Origin: an uncultured Aquimarina sp. | GTDB taxonomy: Bacteria > Bacteroidota > Bacteroidia > Flavobacteriales > Flavobacteriaceae | Direction: 5' to 3' | NCBI GenBank assembly: GCA_947496355.1 | Contig: CANMCO010000006.1 | Coordinates: 124,001-188,000, forward strand | Length of the DNA: 64,000 bases | Shown here: positions 46,131-52,258 of the stretch, in pieces | Layout: every line of letters starts with the position of its first letter | Position numbering within the stretch: position 1 is the first letter of the stretch | Made by a program: the position numbers and the translations under genes | Notes under the pieces: generated by a model | What the model saw: only the letters and a program-made list of their open reading frames with translations | Databases searched by the model: none | What the model was told of the DNA's origin: nothing

Positions 46131-46301
46131 GCTCATAACATCATATGTGATCATAGCAGCTAAGTGATGAATCGAATGGTTCTTGTATATTTGGTAATGC
46201 GCAATGCTTGCAGAAAGTAAAAGTTAGCAATCAACGCGCAGAAAAATCAAAAAGCAAGGTAACACTTTGCCTTGCTACGAAACATATATTAAACGTTAGC
46301 G
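46131..46301 (+). repeat. attC-like palindrome B (long family 1)
   Basis: It begins GCTCATAAC (46131-46139), complementary to GTTATGAGC at the start of cassette 6, and ends AAACGTTAGCGG. It is highly similar to the site at 41198-41370 over nearly its full length, including ATCATAGCAGCTAAGTGAT. The two copies lie about 4.9 kb apart with unrelated cargo between. Confidence 0.7.
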
Positions 46302-46320
46302 GTAATTAAAACCAAAGTTT

Positions 46321-47016
46321 GTGGCAGATAAGAAAAATATCGAAAAATTAATAGTTCAAAACAAAAAAAGTAATCTTAAAAATCATTGGAATGATGCTTT
46401 TTTTTATAATACAACAAAATACAGCTGAGAGATAAAACCAAATGAACTTTTGATATGGAGGTCGGCTCAATTTCTAAGAGGAGCATATCCCATTTTTCAT
46501 CTAACTTTTAACCAGAATGGAAAACTTAATGGAATTAAAACAGAGAAAAATCCTTATCATAAATTACTTAATAAAATTACAATTGGATTTATAATTGTAG
46601 TCATTTCAGGTTTGTTTCTAACCACTAATATTACAATGGCAGTTATTGGAACAATTGGAATTTCTATAATCGGATTTTTATTACATTTAGTTTTGTCTAA
46701 ATCTAAAAAATATGAGACTGAACTTTTGACTGACGAATTAAAAGATTCCATAGAAAACATCGAACGAGAGAATAACCCTGAACTAATAAATAACCCAAAA
46801 ACGGAATTAAAAAAAGAAAAAGTCAAAGAGTGGACTTTTACAAAAGTTTTGACAAGACTACTACTCTATCCCTTTTGCCTACTCATTTTATGGTTTTCAA
46901 TAACTGGATTTTTGCCTGAAGGGAAAACTTTATATGGAATATTTGGAATAGTTGTAGCTTTGGCCTACCCAATAGCTGACATAATGTTGATAATCGGAAA
47001 AAACAAAAACAGCTAA
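46321..47016 (+). pseudogene. Cassette 7 membrane-protein gene with an in-frame TGA
   Basis: A GTG at 46321 opens a frame (MADKKNIEKLIVQ...) that meets TGA at 46426-46428 and then continues in the same frame (EIKPNELLIWRSAQ...) to the stop at 47014-47016. Reading through would give 231 residues: a charged N-terminal part, two membrane segments near 125-155, an acidic helix, and two segments near the C-terminus. The sequence around the TGA looks like continuous protein, so a TGG-to-TGA type change is likely. The 3' part could start again from a TTG at 46450, but that is doubtful. Family not recognised. Confidence 0.6.
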
Positions 47017-47078
47017 CAATTTGTATATTGCATATGCACCCTTTAGGTCGCAAACGCAACATACAAGAAGCGTTACCT
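47012..47078 (+). repeat. attC-like palindrome G (short)
   Basis: It begins GCTAAC (47012-47017), matching GTTAGC at the start of cassette 7 over 6 bases, and ends GCGTTACCTGC. The arms are TAACAATTTGTATATTGC and GCAACATACAAGAAGCGTTA. At 67 bp it is a typical small attC size. It overlaps the stop codon of the membrane-protein gene. Confidence 0.65.
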
Positions 47079-47090
47079 GCAAGCTGAAAA

Positions 47091-47981
47091 CTACTTCATT
47101 GAAAATTCATCTGTAAAGTTTGAAATGAAATCTTGAATATATTTTTTTGTTTTATCTGACTTTCTAACCACTACATAATGAATTCTTTTTAATCCATTTT
47201 TACCAATTCTTTTATATACCAGATTATCCGAAATTTTAAACGATTTTAATGCCCATTTTGGCATACACATTATACCAAAATTTGCATTAATCATTTCTAA
47301 AGCTACTTCTGTAAGTGGAACAGCAGAAATTTTAGACGGAATTATCTTATTTGGCTTCAAGTACTGTTCATAAACTGATACGGTTTCTAATGGAAAAGAA
47401 TGAATAATTAAATGTGCTTCTGAGAAATTACTTACATCAATAAATTCTAATTTATTTAATTTATTCTCTCTATGAATTATTCCAAAAATCTCATCTTCAA
47501 AAACCTCAATGCTTACTAGTAAATCATTTTCAGGTTTTGAGGTTACTATGGCTATATCAATTTCATTTGATAATATTTTAGTAATTGGTTGATGTGTAGC
47601 TTCAAGAATTAAATCAACACTAATTTCAGGATATAATAAGCCCATTTTTTGAATAAAGCCGGGCAAACCTTGATAAAAAGAATAACATTCTGTACTTACT
47701 TTTATACTACCAACTGAACCAATTTGTATTTGCTGGATGTTCTCAAAACTTTTGTCAATACTTTCAAATATAGTGTTACCCAGCTTATACAACTCTGTAC
47801 CTTCTTCTGTAAGTTCCCATTTATTTCGGGTTCTATGAAATACCTTAAAACCTAATTGTCCTTCTAAATCTTTAAGCTGATGACTTAAAGCAGATTGTGT
47901 TAAAAATAATTTTTCAGATGAATTCGCAATGCTTCCTTCTTCTGCTATTGTTTTTATTAATCTAAAATACTTTATTTCCAT
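47091..47981 (-). CDS. LysR-family transcriptional regulator
   Basis: 296 residues from the ATG at 47981 (an upstream in-frame ATG at 48053 adds 24 residues outside the family). The N-terminal winged HTH (about 1-60) reads YFRLIKTIAEEGSIANSSEKLFLTQSALSHQLKDLE; the C-terminal part (about 88-290) is a periplasmic-binding-type effector domain. It is the only minus-strand gene in the array and is divergent from the NTF2-like gene, its probable target. Both lie inside cassette 8. Confidence 0.9.
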   Translation of the reverse strand: MEIKYFRLIKTIAEEGSIANSSEKLFLTQSALSHQLKDLEGQLGFKVFHRTRNKWELTEEGTELYKLGNTIFESIDKSFENIQQIQIGSVGSIKVSTECYSFYQGLPGFIQKMGLLYPEISVDLILEATHQPITKILSNEIDIAIVTSKPENDLLVSIEVFEDEIFGIIHRENKLNKLEFIDVSNFSEAHLIIHSFPLETVSVYEQYLKPNKIIPSKISAVPLTEVALEMINANFGIMCMPKWALKSFKISDNLVYKRIGKNGLKRIHYVVVRKSDKTKKYIQDFISNFTDEFSMK

Positions 47982-48085
47982 AGGATCAAAGTTATAATAA
48001 TACTCTTTACAATATATCTGAAAATTTTTCAACCAATCTTTAAAATCATTCAATTCTAAAACTATATCTGTCCTAATAATGACTT

Positions 48086-48093
48086 TAGTTTTG
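48086..48093 (+). promoter_or_regulatory. -7 element for the NTF2-like gene
   Basis: TAGTTTTG fits TAnnTTTG and lies 15 bases before the ATG at 48109, in the divergent space between the LysR gene and the NTF2-like gene. No good upstream TTG was found, in line with a promoter that needs an activator. Confidence 0.4.
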
Positions 48094-48108
48094 TAGAAAA
48101 TAAATAAT

Positions 48109-48498
48109 ATGCAAAAACAAAATATGAATTCAACTTCCGACTTACTAAACGCAGTGCAAACTTATTTCGATGCTCTTTATCATTGTGATACTAAAAAACT
48201 TAATAAGGTGTTTCACAAAAGCTCTAGCCTTTTTGATGTTGATCAAGGCAAGGTTTTTGTCGAGTCTATTGCTAGTTTTAGCAAAGATGTTGGAGGAAGG
48301 GTGTCGCCCGCGAGTAAAGAGCAAGAGCCTGAAGCAGAAATTTTAATGATTGATTGGTTATCCCAAGCTTGTGCGACCGTAAAAATACGAATCAGAGCAC
48401 ACAATAACGTATTTCTAGATCATCTTGGTTTTGTTAATGGAGAAAATGGATGGCAAATAGTTTCCAAAATATGGCATTTAGAAAAGGTAATAAGCTAG
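48109..48498 (+). CDS. NTF2-like (putative lumazine-binding type) protein
   Basis: 129 residues spanning one SnoaL/NTF2-like cone-shaped domain: helix DLLNAVQTYFDALYHCDTKKLNKVFHKSS, strand region LFDVDQGKVFVES, and C-terminal strands ATVKIRIRAHNNVFLDHLGF and GWQIVSKIWHLE. Members include small enzymes and ligand-binding proteins; the substrate is not identifiable. Divergently paired with the LysR regulator in the same cassette. Confidence 0.82.
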   Translation: MQKQNMNSTSDLLNAVQTYFDALYHCDTKKLNKVFHKSSSLFDVDQGKVFVESIASFSKDVGGRVSPASKEQEPEAEILMIDWLSQACATVKIRIRAHNNVFLDHLGFVNGENGWQIVSKIWHLEKVIS

Positions 48499-48564
48499 CA
48501 CCTTAATCTATAAAAGTTTTAATTTTCCTGCTACGAATGGTGAACACTCGAGAGCTAAAAAACA

Positions 48565-48706
48565 GCAGATAACAGTTGCTAAAAGAAATACAAGGCTCTG
48601 GTACTTTCCGAAAGGAATTGTGTAAATCGAAATCCGTAAAACCTTATTTTGAATTTTTATTATTAAATTTAAAAACCAAAAATAAGGCTTTACTATGTCG
48701 TTAGAC
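48565..48706 (+). repeat. attC-like palindrome J
   Basis: It begins GCAGATAAC (48565-48573), matching 8 of 9 bases of the complement of GTTACCTGC at the start of cassette 8, and ends ATGTCGTTAGAC. The inner stem GTAAAACCTTATTTT (48636-48650) pairs with AAAATAAGGCTTTAC (48679-48693) with one mismatch. The outer arms are weaker than in the other sites. Confidence 0.5.
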
Positions 48707-48769
48707 AAAAAGGTTTGTACTTAACCCTCCTACTATTACTTATAGCCTAAACATTACAGATGATAAAAA

Positions 48770-49510
48770 ATGAATAAATATTACGCTATTATATTTCTTA
48801 CAACCTTTTCCTTCTCTTGCAAGCAAAGTAGAGATATTGAATCTCAGTTGAATGAAATTAGCAACAGTATACAGTTAACCAAAAATGAAAATAAAGCTAT
48901 AGATAAAATTTTAAATTTTTATAACGGATCTTGTGAATATACAGGTGGTATATTAACATCAAATGAAAATACTTACAAGAAATTTATTGAGCTCAAAATG
49001 AGTAAGAGTGATAAACTTCATCAGCTCTAAGATAAATTAGTAGTACATGCATCTAATATTGCATATCGATTTTACAATGATCTTAAAGAAGAGAAGGGAA
49101 ATTATGCCAAAATAGATGTGACCTTTATAACTAAAGATAACTTTGAAGAATCTTATTCTTTTGATTCAAAAACTTTAGATTCTATACATATAAAAGCTGT
49201 TTTGGTAAATAAAATTATAGATTCAATGAAGGTGGGAAAATATCATTATGTAGAGTCCTTATTAAGCAATGAACGTTATGGAAAAAATAAAGGGAAATTG
49301 ATTAATGATTTAAAAAGAATGGATAGTATTTATGGCAAAGTTTCTAGTTTCAATTCTTTTGGATATGATGTATATAAAACTAAGAAACAACGAAACATAA
49401 TTCATATTTCGGGATTCGTGAAAAGAGGAGAGCAAAATCATGCATTAAGTTTTTATTTAGATTTCCAATCAGAAATCCCAGAAATACTTAAACTTCAGGG
49501 AGAGTTATAA
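48770..49510 (+). pseudogene. Cassette 9 lipoprotein gene interrupted by an in-frame TAA
   Basis: The ATG at 48770 opens a lipoprotein (MNKYYAIIFLTTFSFSC, Cys17) that stops at TAA 49028-49030. The same frame then continues without a break as DKLVVHASNIAYRFYND... to the stop at 49508-49510, so one single-base nonsense change splits a 246-residue protein. The second half has IDVTFITKDNFEESYSF and a C-terminal LSFYLDFQSEIPEIL. Family not recognised. This is consistent with decay of unselected cassette cargo. Confidence 0.65.
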
Positions 49511-49536
49511 AAAAAGTATATGATTATTGAGCATAA

Positions 49537-49677
49537 AGTTTTGCACAAAATGGGACTAAATTCAAAGCTGACATTAAGAAATTAAAAAAAGATGGATCGA
49601 AAACAAAGCTAGTTTCTGCAAAATTACCTGAGCTTACTGTAAATCCTTATGAAGAATTATTAACGTTTGAAATATAA
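49537..49677 (+). pseudogene. 3' remnant of a further cassette gene
   Basis: A 46-codon frame with a protein-like sequence (NGTKFKADIKKLKKDG..., ending YEELLTFEI) runs to TAA at 49675-49677 and is preceded by a stop, without a usable start. It ends 10 bases before the next attC-like site, the position expected for a cassette gene's C-terminus. The 5' part of its gene is missing, and the preceding pseudogene has no palindrome of its own, so a deletion probably joined two cassettes. Confidence 0.4.
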
Positions 49678-49686
49678 AAAACTCTA

Positions 49687-49838
49687 TATACAACGACGGC
49701 TATAATTCATTGTGGTGACATTTCCTGCCAAAAATTCATATCTTTAAACCGACACTTGGTTCTCACAGAATAGTCCTAGCGGGCAATTCCACAAAGAAAC
49801 CCTAGTCCAATTGTTACACGACATATAAACACAGAACT
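49687..49838 (+). repeat. attC-like site H (family 3, degenerate)
   Basis: It begins TATACAACGACGGCTATAATTCATTG, a diverged left arm of the site at 44736. The left tag TATACAAC does not match the 5' tag of the current cassette (GTTAGAC at 48700), in agreement with the fusion inferred from the gene remnant. The right boundary is unclear; ACATATAAACACAGAAC near 49820 is the best candidate. Confidence 0.4.
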
Positions 49839-49843
49839 ACTAA

Positions 49844-50590
49844 ATGAATAAAGCTAAAAGGAAATTATTTGGGAATTGGAAAAAATATGTTTTGGAATTC
49901 TTAATGTTATTTTTGGCTGTTTTTTTAGGCTTCTTTGCTGACAATTATAGAGACGAAATATCTGAAAAATCAAGGGAAAAGGAATATGTTAGATCACTAA
50001 TCGAAGACGTAAAAACAGATAAAACAACTATCGATAATGTTATTAAAAATAATATATCAAGAAAATCTTATCTTGATACATTATCTAATATATGTTTCAA
50101 TTTCGATTCAAAAGAAAATAGTAATCAAAAGCTATACAAATTTTATCCCATTGTAATTATACGACCAGACTTTTTTATTCCTAATGAGCTTACAATGTTA
50201 CAGTTGAAAAATGCCGGTGGAATGAGATTGATTCATAATAAAACAACTATCAAAGAAATATTAAGATATGACTTACAAAAAACATTAGTATCTAATCAAC
50301 AAAAGTATTACGAAAATTATCACAACAATGTCATAAATTTAGGGCTAAAAATTTTCAATCATAAGCAAGTTCGAGAAATGATTGATCTGTATAAGAGTAA
50401 GGATACATCGAAACTGAAAACTCTCGAATACGAATTGATACAAACTGATAAAAAAATAATTGCTCAATTTGGTAATGAAGTTGATATGTACGGTAGAATC
50501 GTTGATTATTACAAAAGACTTTTAGAAGAGACAAATAAACAAGCCGACTCTCTCATCGTAAAATTGAAAGAAGAATATAAAATTGAATAA
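49844..50590 (+). CDS. DUF6090-like membrane-anchored protein
   Basis: 248 residues. One membrane segment near the N-terminus (VLEFLMLFLAVFLGFFADNYRDE, about 16-36) is followed by a charged helical extracytoplasmic part: YVRSLIEDVKTDK near residue 46, FIPNELTMLQLKNAGGMRLI near 108, and a final long helix. This matches the Bacteroidota family DUF6090, whose role is unknown. Only gene of its cassette. Confidence 0.7.
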   Translation: MNKAKRKLFGNWKKYVLEFLMLFLAVFLGFFADNYRDEISEKSREKEYVRSLIEDVKTDKTTIDNVIKNNISRKSYLDTLSNICFNFDSKENSNQKLYKFYPIVIIRPDFFIPNELTMLQLKNAGGMRLIHNKTTIKEILRYDLQKTLVSNQQKYYENYHNNVINLGLKIFNHKQVREMIDLYKSKDTSKLKTLEYELIQTDKKIIAQFGNEVDMYGRIVDYYKRLLEETNKQADSLIVKLKEEYKIE

Positions 50591-50603
50591 AAAATACAAT
50601 CAC

Positions 50604-50699
50604 ACATCAATGCCCATAAGTAATTGCTTATTCTAGTCTGCTCAAAGAAACCTACGAAATTTTCAGCGGGAGTATACTTACAAAAGTTCGTGTTAGTCC
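50604..50699 (+). repeat. attC-like site K (family 3, degenerate)
   Basis: The left arm has CCCATAAGTAATTGCTT, like the family-3 prototype (TTATAATTAATTGCTG); the right end reads GTTCGTGTTAGTCC. The AAC triplet at the left end is not preserved and the tag does not match the neighbouring cassette, so function is doubtful. Confidence 0.35.
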
Positions 50700-50738
50700 A
50701 TGCAACTACTTATAAGCGTGACCTTAACTTTTATTAGC

Positions 50739-51242
50739 ATGAGATATATAATCCAAAACATTATTCAACAATATAAAGAAGTCCAAAATGGAAAATTATG
50801 GATAGGGAGCACATTTACTAGTAAATTGAGTCAAGTTGATGAAAATATGGTTTTTAAAAGACCGATTATGGGTTTACACAGTATCGCAGAAATAATTTCC
50901 CATTTGACATTATGGAGAAAAGAGACAATCTTAAAAATTCAGACAGGTCAAGGAAGTAAAACGGATGATTGTGAGGAAAACTGGTTGACTAATGACAAAC
51001 TGGAATTAATAGGTTGGCGATATATCAAATCAGAATATGATAAAACACTGACCGAATTGATTGATTTATTAAAATCAAAAGATGATGAATTTCTGAATAG
51101 AGAATATTATGATACAGATTTTAAAGGCAATTATAAGTATAGTTTTGTAATTAACGGAATGCTACATCACGACATTTATCATTTAGGACAACTTGGGATA
51201 ATCATTAAATATTTGAAAGAAAATAACAACGGCTATAAGTAA
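50739..51242 (+). CDS. DinB family protein
   Basis: 167 residues from the ATG at 50739, which gives the usual short DinB N-terminus; the in-frame ATG at 50700 lies in the palindrome boundary. A four-helix bundle is expected, with the characteristic HSIAEIISHLTLWRKE (His of the metal triad) near residue 48 and the C-terminal MLHHDIYHLGQLGIIIKYL, which supplies the other two His. Metal-dependent transferase relatives exist (bacillithiol or mycothiol linked), but the role here is unknown. The last codons (NNNGYK) lie within the following truncated palindrome. Confidence 0.85.
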   Translation: MRYIIQNIIQQYKEVQNGKLWIGSTFTSKLSQVDENMVFKRPIMGLHSIAEIISHLTLWRKETILKIQTGQGSKTDDCEENWLTNDKLELIGWRYIKSEYDKTLTELIDLLKSKDDEFLNREYYDTDFKGNYKYSFVINGMLHHDIYHLGQLGIIIKYLKENNNGYK

Positions 51243-51260
51243 TTGCTCGTTTTCATCTAC
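51222..51260 (+). repeat. Truncated attC-like site I at the right end of the array
   Basis: AATAACAACGGCTATAAGTAATTGCT is a clear left half of a family-3 palindrome, overlapping the DinB gene end. No right arm ending in GTT follows before the ArsR promoter at 51341, so the site is cut off and marks where the array gives way to ordinary chromosome. Confidence 0.45.
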
Positions 51261-51340
51261 TCACTAAAATTCTTGGCACAAACCCTTTAAGTTTAATAAC
51301 AAGCCTCACCCCATAAATTATCTATATTTTCTAAAAATAT

Positions 51341-51386
51341 TTGCGTAACCGAATGGCTTCATATATATTTGTAACCAATCAGTTAC
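51341..51386 (+). promoter_or_regulatory. Promoter and overlapping operator of the ArsR/SRPBCC operon
   Basis: TTG (51341-51343), a 20-base spacer and TATATTTG (51364-51371) form a complete promoter. The inverted repeat GTAAC (51371-51375) / GTTAC (51382-51386) with a 6-base spacer overlaps the -7 box and the expected start site, the position for an autorepressor. It also decides the gene start, as it would lie inside the coding region if translation began at 51341 or 51353. Confidence 0.7.
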
Positions 51387-51394
51387 ATAAAAAA

Positions 51395-51724
51395 ATGAGA
51401 CGAGATGTTTTTCAGGCAATTGCAGATCCGGTAAGAAGGGACATAATTACTCTTTTAGCAGAACAAACGCTTACGATAAACTCTGTTGCCGAAAAATTTG
51501 AAGTAAGCCGCCCTGCAATTTCAAAACATTTAAAAATCTTAGAAGAGTGCGAAATAATAGTTATCAATAAACAAGGAAGAGAGCGTTTTTGTCAAATTCA
51601 ACCCAAAAACCTGATCCCTGCATTTCTCTGGATAGAGCAATATCGAAGTCTATGGGAGAAAAAACTAGACTCTTTCGAGAATTATTTAGGCAAATTACAA
51701 TCAAAAACTCAAAAAAATGAATAA
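51395..51724 (+). CDS. ArsR-family repressor
   Basis: 109 residues from the ATG at 51395, placed just after the promoter-operator. It is a winged HTH: RDVFQAIADPVRRDIITLLAEQ, LTINSVAEKFEVSRPAISKHLKILEECEIIV, then a basic wing QGRERFC. There are no metal-binding Cys, which fits the subgroup that controls SRPBCC genes rather than metal-resistance genes. It overlaps the SRPBCC gene by 8 bases, so the pair is coupled; autoregulation through the 51371-51386 repeat is predicted. Confidence 0.9.
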   Translation: MRRDVFQAIADPVRRDIITLLAEQTLTINSVAEKFEVSRPAISKHLKILEECEIIVINKQGRERFCQIQPKNLIPAFLWIEQYRSLWEKKLDSFENYLGKLQSKTQKNE

Positions 51725-52172
51725 TCTTAACAATCGAACACTTACACTAAAAAGAACCTTTAATGCACCTCTACAATTAGTTTGGGAAGCCTGGACACAA
51801 CCAGAACACATCGCATTATGGTGGGGACCAAAAGGAATGCAAACCAAAGTAATTAAGCACGACTTTAAAGTTGGTGGACAGTGGAAATATGCCATGACCA
51901 TGCCTGATGGAGGCGAATTTATAGCCGATGGAGTGTATTCAGAAATTATAGAGTTTGTAAAAATAGTTACATCGGCAAACTTTAAACCAATGACCGAAAA
52001 TGTTGAATTACAAGCACTATTTGAAGTCAATGGAGATAAAACCAATTTTACTTTTAATGTTGTTCATGCAACTGAAGAATATTGCAAACAACAAGAAAAA
52101 ATGGGCTTTTATAATGGTTGGGGTTCTACATTTGATAGATTAGATACTTATATAAATGCGCTTATCAAGTAA
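51717..52172 (+). CDS. SRPBCC (AHSA1/CalC-type) protein
   Basis: 151 residues comprising one Activator-of-Hsp90 homologue 1-like domain: RTFNAPLQLVWEAWTQPEHIALWWGP at the N-terminus, KVGGQWKYAMTMPDGGEF in the middle and the C-terminal GFYNGWGSTFDRLDTYI helix. These proteins bind hydrophobic small molecules. It is controlled with, and overlaps, the ArsR repressor gene. Cytoplasmic, full length for the family. Confidence 0.92.
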   Translation: MNNLNNRTLTLKRTFNAPLQLVWEAWTQPEHIALWWGPKGMQTKVIKHDFKVGGQWKYAMTMPDGGEFIADGVYSEIIEFVKIVTSANFKPMTENVELQALFEVNGDKTNFTFNVVHATEEYCKQQEKMGFYNGWGSTFDRLDTYINALIK

Positions 52173-52200
52173 AAAACATTCTTATTAGAGTATATGGCAT

Positions 52201-52238
52201 AAAGGACCACTTCATTTTTAAAAACGAAGTGGTTCTTT
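52201..52238. terminator. Terminator between convergent genes
   Basis: The 13-bp stem AAAGGACCACTTC (52201-52213) pairs with GAAGTGGTTCTTT (52226-52238) across a 12-base loop. The one non-Watson-Crick position is G-U in the plus-strand RNA and C-A in the minus-strand RNA, so it favours the SRPBCC transcript but may serve both. Confidence 0.8.
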
Positions 52239-52258
52239 GTTGGTAATAACTGTTTAGT

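Larger units (their letters stand above)
40736..51260 (+). mobile_element. Integron-like gene cassette array without an integrase (CALIN-like)
   Basis: About eleven units, each one or two genes followed by an imperfect palindrome of about 67-174 bp. The palindromes begin with a sequence ending AAC and end with a GTT-starting sequence. For units 1-6 the 9-10 bases at the unit's own 5' boundary are perfectly complementary to those that start its own 3' palindrome (for example GTTGTAGAGT at 42484 and ACTCTACAAC at 43032), as predicted for excised circular cassettes. Unit 7 keeps 6 bases, unit 8 keeps 8 of 9, and units 9-11 look degraded. All but one gene read on the plus strand. No integrase gene lies in the window. 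Confidence 0.78.

Noticed and set aside
41198..46301. Repeated sequences between small genes as a CRISPR array
   Set aside because: Repeats are 67-174 bp, palindromic and about 0.5-1.7 kb apart with genes in between; there are no short regular spacers and no cas genes.
48508..48708. Minus-strand open frame of 66 codons
   Set aside because: It lies inside the palindrome at 48565-48706 and its sequence is explained by that structure.
40736..51260. Generic REP/BIME-type intergenic palindromes instead of cassette sites
   Set aside because: REP-type repeats would not explain end tags that differ from unit to unit yet are exactly complementary within each unit; kept only as a fallback for sites 49687, 50604 and 51222.
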